From Clostridium sp. M62/1 (GTDB taxonomy: Bacteria; Bacillota; Clostridia; Lachnospirales; Lachnospiraceae), in contig NZ_CP085988.1 of assembly GCF_020736365.1 (NCBI RefSeq), positions 874,001 to 938,000 of the forward strand: a DNA stretch of 64,000 nucleotides. Direction: 5' to 3'. The position numbers and the translations under genes are program-made. This document shows positions 47,493-55,285 of this stretch, one piece after another. Position 1 is the first letter of the stretch. Each line of letters opens with the position of its first letter. The notes under the pieces were generated by a model, which was given only the letters and a program-made list of their open reading frames with translations, had not been told where the DNA came from and ran no database searches.

Positions 47493-48599
47493 ATGGGCAT
47501 TAAATTTGCAAACGGAGGATTTATCACAACGATCCAGGACATGGGCCGCACCGGATACCAGGAATTCGGCGTTCCGGCAGCGGGAGTCATGGACACTCTG
47601 TCCTTCAGAAAGGCCAATATTCTGGTGGGAAATGATGAGAATGAGGCTGTCCTGGAGGTGACACTCATGGGGCCGATGTTTACCTTTACCTCTGATAATA
47701 TCATCGCAGTGACCGGAGGCGATCTGGGGGCGAAGCTCAACGGAAAGGATATCCCCATGTATCAGGCAGTCCTTGCAAAAAAAGGCGATACCATGAGCTT
47801 TATGGGAATTAAGAGCGGAAGCCGCGCCTATGTGGCATTTGCCGGAGGGCTTGATATTCCGGTGGTGATGGGCAGCAAGTCCACCCACCTGAAATCAAAC
47901 CTCGGCGGCTTCGAGGGAAGGAAGCTGGGACCTGGGGATGAGATTGAGTTCACTGCTCCAAAGACCACTCTTCCGAACATGAGCAGACGCGTTCTCTCTG
48001 CCGATGACTTCTCAGGGACCTCCTGCGAGCTGCGGGTGATCCTGGGACCTCAGGACGACTGCTTTACAGAAAAGGGAATTCAGACCTTTCTGAGCAGCAC
48101 CTACACCCTCACCAACGAGGCAGACCGCATGGGACTGCGGTTTGAGGGCGAGACCATTGAGCACAAAAACGGCGGAGACATTATCACAGACGGCATCAGC
48201 TTCGGCGCCGTTCAGGTTCCGTCCCACGGACAGCCCATCGTGATGATGGCAGATCACCAGACAACCGGCGGCTACACGAAGATTGCCGGGGTGATTTCTG
48301 TGGATCTTCCGAAGGCAGCTCAGCTGAAGCCAGGCTGCAAGGTAACCTTCCGGGCCGTTACCGTGGAGGAAGCGCAGGATGCCCTCGTAAAGGAGTTAGA
48401 GGAATTAAAGGCAATGAGGGAAAAACTCGACTTTGTGCCTGAGAAGGGCAGCGCAAAGGAGAGGGAGGCCGTAGCCATGGCCGTGGCGTCAGCTGCAGCG
48501 TCCGGAAACCCCTATGTGGCAAAGAAAAAATACCGCGTAGTGGTGGACGGAGAAGAATTTATCGTAGAGCTGGAGACGGAGGTTCCGGGGCTCAGGTAG
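47493..48599 (+). CDS. pxpC: 5-oxoprolinase subunit C
   Basis: This 368-residue KipA-type protein starts three bases after the pxpB stop, with GGAGG inside the end of pxpB. It has TTIQDMGRTGYQEFGVPAAG, FAGGLDIPVVMGSKSTH and GQPIVMMADHQTTGGYTKIA, typical of the family. Its C-terminus (about 305-368) is an added region with KKKYRVVVDGEEFIVELET, which resembles the start of a biotin-carboxyl-carrier-type leader sequence. Confidence 0.92.
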   Translation: MGIKFANGGFITTIQDMGRTGYQEFGVPAAGVMDTLSFRKANILVGNDENEAVLEVTLMGPMFTFTSDNIIAVTGGDLGAKLNGKDIPMYQAVLAKKGDTMSFMGIKSGSRAYVAFAGGLDIPVVMGSKSTHLKSNLGGFEGRKLGPGDEIEFTAPKTTLPNMSRRVLSADDFSGTSCELRVILGPQDDCFTEKGIQTFLSSTYTLTNEADRMGLRFEGETIEHKNGGDIITDGISFGAVQVPSHGQPIVMMADHQTTGGYTKIAGVISVDLPKAAQLKPGCKVTFRAVTVEEAQDALVKELEELKAMREKLDFVPEKGSAKEREAVAMAVASAAASGNPYVAKKKYRVVVDGEEFIVELETEVPGLR

Positions 48600-48822
48600 A
48601 GGCTCTCACGGAAAGGCTCTCGCGGGAAAGGGCCGCGCCGCTGAGCAGAAGGAGTTTCTTCCTATATAAATGATCTATATAAAGTTTACATAGGAAGCCA
48701 TACAGGAGAATCCATCAAAGAGGCGCCTCTCCCTGCCGGAAGAATTGCAGAAAGCACGCAGGCGGTGGGGCGGGACTGCCATAAAAACCGGAAAAAACCT
48801 TGATTTTAAAGGGAAAAAGAGG
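48600..48822. other. Intergenic region before rplM
   Basis: No gene is seen. An imperfect 10-bp hairpin CCTATATAAA/TTTACATAGG (about 48662-48695) lies downstream of pxpC. No clear T-run terminator was found. Confidence 0.5.
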
Positions 48823-48851
48823 TTGACACGTCTGGCAACGTGTAATATAAT
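48823..48851 (+). promoter_or_regulatory. Consensus promoter of rplM-rpsI
   Basis: TTGACA (48823-48828), 17 bp, TATAAT (48846-48851): a perfect consensus sigma-A promoter. Confidence 0.95.
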
Positions 48852-48857
48852 GTATAA

Positions 48858-48954
48858 CTGTGACATCAGTGAGAAATGTCTGTACCAAAGCCCCGGAACA
48901 GATATTTTATTGATAAAGTTAATCTCGAAAACTGAGTAAACAGGAGGTCAACCA
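48858..48954 (+). promoter_or_regulatory. Leader of the rplM mRNA, candidate L13 leader
   Basis: The leader of about 95 nt can form GACAT/ATGTC and CTGT/ACAG hairpins just after the transcription start. Firmicutes have an L13-responsive leader in this position. I call it by position and shape only. Confidence 0.5.
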
Positions 48955-49389
48955 ATGAAGAGTTTTATGGCTAGTCCAGCAACAATTGAGAGAAAATGGT
49001 ATGTAGTTGACGCTACAGGTTATACATTAGGTCGTCTGTCATCTGAGGTAGCAAAGATTTTAAGAGGAAAGAACAAGCCGATCTACACACCACACATCGA
49101 CTGCGGCGACTACGTAATCGTAGTAAACGCTGACAAGATCAAGGTTACAGGCAAGAAGCTTGACCAGAAGATCTACTACAATCACTCCGACTATGTAGGC
49201 GGAATGAGAGAGACAACCTTAAAAGAGATGATGGCTAAGAAGCCGGAGAAGGTTATCGAGTTAGCAGTTAAGGGAATGCTTCCAAAGGGACCTTTAGGAA
49301 GAAGCATGATTAAGAAACTTCACGTATATGCAGGTCCAGAGCATGAGCAGGCAGCTCAGAAGCCGGAAGTTTTAGAGATCAAATTTTAA
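48955..49389 (+). CDS. rplM: 50S ribosomal protein L13
   Basis: This 144-residue protein ([60 protein letters not shown]) is a normal L13, an early 50S assembly protein. ACAGGAGG precedes the ATG. Confidence 0.98.
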   Translation: MKSFMASPATIERKWYVVDATGYTLGRLSSEVAKILRGKNKPIYTPHIDCGDYVIVVNADKIKVTGKKLDQKIYYNHSDYVGGMRETTLKEMMAKKPEKVIELAVKGMLPKGPLGRSMIKKLHVYAGPEHEQAAQKPEVLEIKF

Positions 49390-49417
49390 TTAAAGGTGCT
49401 GGAAGGAGGAAACACTA

Positions 49418-49810
49418 ATGGCTAACGCAAAATTCTACGGAACAGGCAGAAGAAAAAAATCTATCGCCAGAGTATATATTGTACCAGGTACAGGTAAGAT
49501 CACAATCAACAAGAGAGACATCGACGAGTATTTCGGCCTTGAGACATTAAAGGTTGTAGTTCGTCAGCCGCTTGTTGCTACAGAGACAGTTGACAAGTTC
49601 GATGTACTTGTAAACGTACACGGAGGCGGATTCACAGGACAGGCAGGCGCTATCCGTCACGGCCTTTCCAGAGCGCTTCTTCAGGCAGACGCTGAGTACA
49701 GACCAGTTCTCAAGAAGGCAGGATACTTAACACGTGATCCGAGAATGAAAGAGAGAAAGAAATACGGTCTCAAAGCAGCTCGTCGCGCTCCGCAGTTCAG
49801 CAAGCGATAA
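49418..49810 (+). CDS. rpsI: 30S ribosomal protein S9
   Basis: This 130-residue protein ([60 protein letters not shown], ending FSKR) is a complete S9 whose tail touches the P-site tRNA. The integrated element starts shortly downstream; the gene itself is intact. Confidence 0.98.
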   Translation: MANAKFYGTGRRKKSIARVYIVPGTGKITINKRDIDEYFGLETLKVVVRQPLVATETVDKFDVLVNVHGGGFTGQAGAIRHGLSRALLQADAEYRPVLKKAGYLTRDPRMKERKKYGLKAARRAPQFSKR

Positions 49811-49841
49811 TCGACTGCTCAGACTATATCAAAATGGTTCA

Positions 49842-49882
49842 AAAAGCCCGGAAAATCAAGGTTTTCCGGGCTTTTGCTATAT
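49842..49882 (+). terminator. Terminator after rpsI
   Basis: AAAAGCCCGGAAAA (49842-49855) pairs perfectly with TTTTCCGGGCTTTT (49862-49875). Confidence 0.9.
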
Positions 49883-50138
49883 CTAAACGGGCTGATATGG
49901 TTTGACCAAATTTGGCAAAACGAGAGCCGATTTCACCCAATTTTTAGTGGTTAAATATAGGACAACCGGCAAAAATGGGGTCAAAAAACGGCCTTAGTGG
50001 TTAAAAAATAGGACAACCAGAGAGCAATTTCGGGGGTATTTTTGAGGGTGATTTGGCACTCTCAGACACCGGATTTTTCGCTGGAGGGTTTGGCATAATC
50101 TGACCAAATCTGAACAATTAAATACGATTCTAATGCAG
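49883..50138. mobile_element. Left end region of the integrated conjugative element
   Basis: No gene is seen. Short repeats cluster here: TTAGTGGTTAAA...TAGGACAACC at 49944-49967 and 49994-50018, TGACCAAAT at 49903 and 50101, and TTTGGCA at 49911, 50052 and 50089. Such repeats suit integrase arm-type sites at an element end. The exact attL core cannot be fixed without the right end, which lies outside the window. Confidence 0.55.
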
Positions 50139-50171
50139 GCACTCAGTAACAAATAACTGGGTGCTTTTTTT
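50139..50171 (+). terminator. Terminator-like hairpin upstream of parA (1)
   Basis: GCACTCAGT pairs with ACTGGGTGC (one wobble), followed by seven T residues. Confidence 0.8.
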
Positions 50172-50198
50172 GTTTCAGAGATTCCGGCATTAGAAAGG

Positions 50199-50233
50199 GC
50201 CGTCACTTTATGATTTTGAAGTGGCGGCTTTTT
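50199..50233 (+). terminator. Terminator-like hairpin upstream of parA (2)
   Basis: GCCGTCACTT pairs with AAGTGGCGGC (one wobble), followed by TTTTT, 45 bases before the parA start. Two in series suggest insulation from, or attenuation of, upstream transcription. Confidence 0.8.
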
Positions 50234-50277
50234 CTATTTCCAGAAACAACAGCAACAATCAGAAATGAGGTGAAGTC

Positions 50278-51099
50278 ATGAACACACAAATCATCGCCAT
50301 CGCCAACCAGAAAGGCGGCGTTGGCAAAACAACAACCTGTGCGAACTTGGGAATAGGTCTGGCACAGGCCGGAAAGAAAGTGCTTCTGATCGACGGGGAC
50401 CCACAAGGAAGCCTGACAATCAGCTTGGGAAATCCGCAACCGGACAAGCTGCCATTTACACTGTCGGATGCAATGGGCAAAATTCTGATGGATCATCCTA
50501 TACGCCCCGGAGAAGGTATTCTGCATCATGCAGAAGGCGTTGACCTGATGCCTGCGGATATTCAGCTTTCCGGTATGGAGGTTTCTCTGGTAAACGCCAT
50601 GAGCCGTGAAACAATTTTACGGCAATACCTGGACACACTGAAGGGACAATATTCCCATATCCTGATTGACTGTCAGCCCTCGTTGGGGATGCTTACGGTC
50701 AATGCGCTGGCGGCTGCGAACAGGATCATAATTCCCGTTCAGGCAGAGTATCTGCCCGCCAAAGGGCTGGAACAGCTTCTATCTACGGTCAGTAAGGTGA
50801 AACGGCAGATCAATCCAAAGCTCCAGATTGACGGTATCCTGCTGACGATGGTGGATAACCGCACCAACTTTGCCAAAGAGATTGCTGCTTTGCTGCGGGA
50901 CACCTATGGAAGTAAAATCAAAGTCTTTGGAACGGAAATCCCCCATTCTGTCCGGGCAAAGGAAATTAGTGCAGAAGGAAAAAGTATTTTCGCCCATGAC
51001 CCTGGCGGCAAGGTGGCAGAGGGGTATCGAAATCTGACGAAGGAGGTGTTGAAACTTGAAAAGCAGCGCGAAAAAAGTAGAGCTGGCATCGGTAGATGA
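50278..51099 (+). CDS. ParA family ATPase of the conjugative element
   Basis: This 273-residue protein has the deviant Walker A KGGVGKTTTCANLG near the N-terminus, LIDGDPQGSLT and a HILIDCQPSLG Walker B, as in ParA/Soj. It probably partitions or stabilises the excised circular element together with the next gene. AATGAGGTG precedes the ATG. It overlaps parB by 44 bases. Confidence 0.92.
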   Translation: MNTQIIAIANQKGGVGKTTTCANLGIGLAQAGKKVLLIDGDPQGSLTISLGNPQPDKLPFTLSDAMGKILMDHPIRPGEGILHHAEGVDLMPADIQLSGMEVSLVNAMSRETILRQYLDTLKGQYSHILIDCQPSLGMLTVNALAAANRIIIPVQAEYLPAKGLEQLLSTVSKVKRQINPKLQIDGILLTMVDNRTNFAKEIAALLRDTYGSKIKVFGTEIPHSVRAKEISAEGKSIFAHDPGGKVAEGYRNLTKEVLKLEKQREKSRAGIGR

Positions 51100-51991
51100 T
51101 CTGTTTTCTACGGAGGAGAGCCGTGCCGATGCTCAGAGAGAAAAAATAGTAGAAATCCCGCTGTCGGAACTGCACCCGTTCAAAGGGCATCCATTCAAAG
51201 TCAAGGATGACGAAGCAATGATGGAAACCGCAGACAGTATCAAGCAGTATGGTGTGCTGGTTCCTGCGATTGCCCGTCCTGACCCGGAGGGTGGTTATGA
51301 ACTGGTGGCCGGACACAGACGGCACAGGGCAAGTGAACTGGCAGAAAAAGAGACCATGCCGGTAATTGTCCGTGATCTGGATGATGATGCCGCCACGATC
51401 ATTATGGTTGACAGCAATTTACAACGAGAAAGCCTGCTTCCCAGTGAAAGGGCCTTTGCTTATAAAATGAAGTTGGAGGCTATGAAGCACCAGGGAGAGC
51501 GAGTGGATTTAACTTGTGCCCAAGTTGGGCACAAGTCCGATGGTAGAAAATCCAGAGATATTTTAGCTGAACAGGTTGGACAGAGTAAAAATCAAATTCA
51601 GAGATTTATCCGTCTGACCGAGCTGATTTCCGAACTGCTGGACATGGTGGATGAAAAGAAAATTGCCTTAAATCCTGCTTATGAGCTGTCCTTCCTCAAA
51701 AAAGAGGAACAGAGGGATTTGCTGGATGCAATGGACAGCGAACAGGCTACCCCTTCTCTTTCTCAAGCCCAGCGGCTCAAAAAATACAGTCAGGAGGGGC
51801 ATCTGACCCTCGATATGATGCGTGTCATCATGGGTGAGGAAAAGAAAAGCGATCTGGACCGAGTGACATTTACCTCTGACACCTTGCGGAAGTATTTTCC
51901 TAAAAGCTATACGCCCCAGCGGATGCAGGAAACCATCATCAAGCTGCTGGAGGCATGGCAGAAAAAGCGTCAGAGAGACCAGGAACGATGA
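51056..51991 (+). CDS. ParB/Spo0J-like partition protein
   Basis: This protein of about 311 residues starts at a TTG nine bases after AAGGAGG. It has the ParB N-terminal domain (IPLSELHPFKGHPFKV, YELVAGHRRHRASELA, DSNLQRESLLPSERA) and a helix-turn-helix region (RDILAEQVGQSKNQIQRFIR). It would bind a centromere-like site on the element. It overlaps parA, so the two are coupled. Confidence 0.9.
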   Translation: MKSSAKKVELASVDDLFSTEESRADAQREKIVEIPLSELHPFKGHPFKVKDDEAMMETADSIKQYGVLVPAIARPDPEGGYELVAGHRRHRASELAEKETMPVIVRDLDDDAATIIMVDSNLQRESLLPSERAFAYKMKLEAMKHQGERVDLTCAQVGHKSDGRKSRDILAEQVGQSKNQIQRFIRLTELISELLDMVDEKKIALNPAYELSFLKKEEQRDLLDAMDSEQATPSLSQAQRLKKYSQEGHLTLDMMRVIMGEEKKSDLDRVTFTSDTLRKYFPKSYTPQRMQETIIKLLEAWQKKRQRDQER

Positions 51992-52003
51992 AAGGAGCCG
52001 CCT

Positions 52004-52294
52004 ATGAAAGATATTTCAGCAAGGGAGCTGAAAGGACATAACATTCTTGCTGTGGAACGCTTTAAGGACAGCACCCGATGGATGATTGAGTTTGTTGTTC
52101 TACATCCGTGCAGTGCTTACGGGAGCAGAGGTGATGAAATGCGTCTGTTTCTTGCAGAGGACAGCTATCAGAACGCTCTCCAAGATCATCAGCGCCGGAA
52201 AATCAAAATCAAGCGGTATGCCCGTGTTGTTGAGGGACACATTCTCGACTTTAAGCCGGGAAAGAAATGCACAAGAAAATATAGAGAAAGTTGA
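52004..52294 (+). CDS. Small conserved element protein, related to the DUF5720-type protein at 53269
   Basis: This 96-residue protein has no known catalytic motif. Its central part (EMRLFLAEDSYQNALQDHQR with KIKIKRYARVVEGHI) lines up with TRLFLSDTGYEKALDSQEKG and QIKILSHAKVRQGNLHY in the protein at 53269, so the two are probably paralogs flanking the replication gene. AAAGGAG precedes the ATG, 12 bases after parB. Function unknown. Confidence 0.7.
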   Translation: MKDISARELKGHNILAVERFKDSTRWMIEFVVLHPCSAYGSRGDEMRLFLAEDSYQNALQDHQRRKIKIKRYARVVEGHILDFKPGKKCTRKYRES

Positions 52295-52360
52295 ACGCCA
52301 CAATTCTTTGATTTAGGATTGTGGTTTTTTTGTACCCAAAATTCGGAAGGAGTGAGGTCG

Positions 52361-53221
52361 ATGGCCGTTTTTCGCATTGAACGGACCCGTGATTATACCG
52401 TGATGAGCAATCATCATTTACGAAATGCAAACCTGTCGTTAAAAGCCAAGGGGCTGCTTTCCATGATGCTGTCTTTGCCAGAGGACTGGAATTACACCAC
52501 CCGTGGTCTTGCAAAGATCTGTAAGGAGGGCGTGGATGCCATAGGCGCTGCGTTGCGGGAATTGGAGGCCGCCGGTTATATTGTACGGCACAAGCTGCGT
52601 GACCGGCAGGGACGCATCAGCGATACAGAGTATGTCATATACGAGCAGCCACAGCTTAGAAAACCGGATACGGATTCACCAGATACGGAAAACCCGTATA
52701 TGGATAAACCGGATACGGAAAAGCCCGCAGAATTAAATATAGAGAAATCAAATACTCAAAAACAAAATATTTATGGATCAAGTACCGATTCCATTCCCTT
52801 CCGGGATTGCGCGGCAGATTGTCTGCCGGAACGGAAAGGAAGGGATGCGATGTCACTCACAGAGATAGAGAGTTATCGGGAATTGATTCAGGAGAATATC
52901 GGGTATGAATACCTGTGTCAGCAGTATGAAACTTATCGGGAGGATTTGGATGAGATTGTGGAGCTAATCGTGGAAACGGTCTGTGCAAAGCGAAAGACCA
53001 CCCGTATTGCAGGAAGTGATTTTCCGCATGAAATCGTTCGTTCCAGATTCTTGAAGCTGGATAACTCGCACATTGAGTTTGTCATGGACTGTTTACAGAA
53101 GAACACCACGGAAATTCGTAACATGAAGCAGTATCTTCTGACCGTTCTGTTCAATGCACCGACCACGATAAGCAATCATTACACCTCACAAGTAAATCAC
53201 GATCTGTATGGCGGCTGGTAA
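52361..53221 (+). CDS. Helix-turn-helix replication-initiator-type protein (DUF6017-like)
   Basis: This 286-residue protein has an N-terminal winged-helix part (LKAKGLLSMMLSLPEDWNYT, EGVDAIGAALRELEAAGYIV) like plasmid and ICE replication initiators. A Pro/Asp/Thr/Glu repeat spacer (KPDTDSPDTENPYMDKPDTE) and a C-terminal helical domain (DFPHEIVRSRFLKLDNSHIE) follow. ATG 52361 follows GGAAGGAG; the frame is open back to 52319. It is a hallmark gene of this type of Clostridia element. Confidence 0.78.
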   Translation: MAVFRIERTRDYTVMSNHHLRNANLSLKAKGLLSMMLSLPEDWNYTTRGLAKICKEGVDAIGAALRELEAAGYIVRHKLRDRQGRISDTEYVIYEQPQLRKPDTDSPDTENPYMDKPDTEKPAELNIEKSNTQKQNIYGSSTDSIPFRDCAADCLPERKGRDAMSLTEIESYRELIQENIGYEYLCQQYETYREDLDEIVELIVETVCAKRKTTRIAGSDFPHEIVRSRFLKLDNSHIEFVMDCLQKNTTEIRNMKQYLLTVLFNAPTTISNHYTSQVNHDLYGGW

Positions 53222-53268
53222 ATGGTCGCTTTTTTATTGCCCGGAACTGCCGGGAGAAAGGAGCAAGC

Positions 53269-53583
53269 ATGATGTCTGAGGGAAAGACCATAGGGCAGCT
53301 GATGGAAGAAATGCGGGCAAAGGCAGGAGCGCAGAATTATCACGGTCATGGATATATGGATCTCCAGCGTTTTGCGGAGGACACCCGGCACATGATTATT
53401 TTTGATGTGCTGACGAACGATTCCCCTGTTGGCTGGAAAGGCGAACGAACCCGCCTGTTCCTGTCGGATACCGGTTATGAAAAAGCGCTGGATAGTCAGG
53501 AAAAGGGGCAGATTAAGATTTTGAGCCACGCAAAGGTACGTCAGGGCAATCTGCACTATGACCGTTCTGACCAGTTACGCTAA
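53269..53583 (+). CDS. DUF5720-type small element protein
   Basis: This 104-residue protein (MEEMRAKAGAQNYHGHGYMD, LQRFAEDTRHMIIFDVL) resembles small conserved proteins of Firmicutes ICEs. Function unknown. AAAGGAG lies before its tandem ATGs. A 13-codon open frame follows at 53594. Confidence 0.65.
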   Translation: MMSEGKTIGQLMEEMRAKAGAQNYHGHGYMDLQRFAEDTRHMIIFDVLTNDSPVGWKGERTRLFLSDTGYEKALDSQEKGQIKILSHAKVRQGNLHYDRSDQLR

Positions 53584-53593
53584 GGAGGGCGGT

Positions 53594-53635
53594 ATGAAGC
53601 GTTATCTTCTGCGGCGGCTGGTGGTTCCGCCTTAG
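53594..53635 (+). CDS. Tiny open frame MKRYLLRRLVVPP, possible leader peptide
   Basis: AGGAGG lies five bases before the ATG, an excellent site, and the 13-codon frame ends in a hairpin (GGCGG/CCGCC). It sits between the DUF5720-type and pcfB-like genes. It may be a translated leader or a relic; expression is unproven. Confidence 0.3.
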   Translation: MKRYLLRRLVVPP

Positions 53636-53681
53636 CAAAAAAAGAGATTCCCTGCAAACTTCGTGGAAAGGAGGCGAGAAA

Positions 53682-54182
53682 ATGCAGGAAGAAGTGGAAA
53701 ACAGAACTTTGACGCTGGTTGTCAGTGGAACAAAGTTTACCGGCAGAATGTTTAAGGCTGCCATAAGCAAGTACATGGCACATCGAAAGGAAAAGAAGCT
53801 GGAAAAACAGAGAAGCCGTGATGCGCTGGTTGTTCCGCATGGAAAACAGACTGTGAAGCAGCTTGTCGGGCAGAATCAGGGAATATCCAACATTGAGATC
53901 ACAGACCCCTCTATCAAGGAGTTTGAGAAAATCGCCCGGAAATATGGTGTGGATTATGCGGTGAAAAAGGACCGCAGCAGTTCTCCGCCAAAGTACCTGA
54001 TTTTTTTCAAAGGCCGTGATGCAGATGCTCTGACAGCAGCTTTTACAGAGTACACCAACAAAAAGGTCAAAAAGGCAACGAAAACAGAGCGCCCGTCCGT
54101 ACTGGCAAAACTTAACCAGTTCAAAGAGATGGTTAAAAATGCTGTGGTGGATCGCACCAAGCGAAAGGAGCTGGAACGATGA
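53682..54182 (+). CDS. PcfB-like (DUF3801) conjugation protein
   Basis: This 166-residue protein (NRTLTLVVSGTKFTGRMFKA, ISNIEITDPSIKEFEKIARK, YGVDYAVKKD, FFKGRDADALTAAFTEYTNK) matches the PcfB/DUF3801 family, which accompanies VirD4-type coupling proteins in conjugation. It overlaps the coupling-protein start by ATGA. AAAGGAGG precedes its ATG. Confidence 0.82.
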   Translation: MQEEVENRTLTLVVSGTKFTGRMFKAAISKYMAHRKEKKLEKQRSRDALVVPHGKQTVKQLVGQNQGISNIEITDPSIKEFEKIARKYGVDYAVKKDRSSSPPKYLIFFKGRDADALTAAFTEYTNKKVKKATKTERPSVLAKLNQFKEMVKNAVVDRTKRKELER

Positions 54183-55202
54183 AAAAGACATTGGACATCA
54201 AAAAGCTCGTTTTGCTGAATATGCCGTATATCCTGCTGGGGCTGTTTGCTACCAATTTTGGAGAGGCATGGCGAATGGCACAAGGGGCGGATGCTTCAGA
54301 AAAGTTTCTTTCGCTGGTTGCGGTTCTGCCTGGGGCGCTGCAAAGTTTCTGGCCAAGCCTGCATCCGTTGGACTTGTTGGTAGGACTGTGTTGTGGAGGC
54401 AGTCTGAGGCTGGCGGTGTATCTTAAAAGCAAGAACGCCAAGAAATATCGACATGGTTTGGAATATGGTTCGGCCCGCTGGGGAACCCGTGAGGATATTG
54501 CACCTTACGTTGATCCTGTATTTCAGAACAACGTGATTCTGACGAAAACGGAGAGCCTGACCATGAACAGCCGCCCCAAGGACCCCAAGACTGCCAGAAA
54601 CAAAAATGTACTGGTGATTGGCGGCTCCGGTTCCGGTAAGACCCGATTCTGGCTGAAACCCAACCTGATGCAGATGCACAGCTCCTATGTTGTGACGGAC
54701 CCGAAGGGAACAATTCTGGTGGAATGCGGAAAAATGCTCCAAAGGGGTGCGCCAAAGCTGGGGAAGGACAGAAAGCCCATGAAGGATAAGCACGGCAAGG
54801 TCATTTATGAGCCGTACCGAATCAAGGTCCTAAATACCATCAACTTCAAGAAGTCCATGCACTATAACCCTTTCGCCTATATCCATAGCGAAAAGGACAT
54901 CTTGAAGCTGGTAACAACGCTGATTGCCAATACCAAAGGCGAAGGCAAGGCCGGAGACGATTTCTGGGTCAAGGCGGAAACATTGCTGTATTGCGCGTTG
55001 ATTGGATATATCCACTATGAAGCTCCGGTGGAGGAGCAAAACTTCTCCACCCTCATCGAGTTCATCAACGCCATGGAAGTCCGGGAGGATGACGAGGAGT
55101 TCAAAAATCCCGTAGACCTGATGTTTGATGCACTGGAATCGGAAAAGCCAAACCACTTCGCAGTGCGGCAGTATAAGAAATATAAGCTGGCAGCCGGTGT
55201 TG
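54179..55202 (+). pseudogene. VirD4/TcpA-type coupling protein, 5' part only (interrupted)
   Basis: The first about 341 codons are a normal TcpA/PcfC N-terminus: membrane segments, then EYGSARWGTREDIAPYVDPV, Walker A VIGGSGSGKTRFWLKPN, VVTDPKGTI and FNPFAYIHSEKD-like HYNPFAYIHSEKD. After KYKLAAG the coupling-protein sequence, including Walker B, is lost because a second mobile element is inserted. The 3' part is expected beyond the window. The frame runs on without a stop into the recombinase, giving a potential 997-residue fusion. Confidence 0.85.
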
Positions 55203-55285
55203 TATGCTCTAAAAGACTTCTTAATCAAGCAGTTGGGAAGTCTCTTAGAACACACAACCTAAAACCGAAGAAAGGAGCGCAAGTT

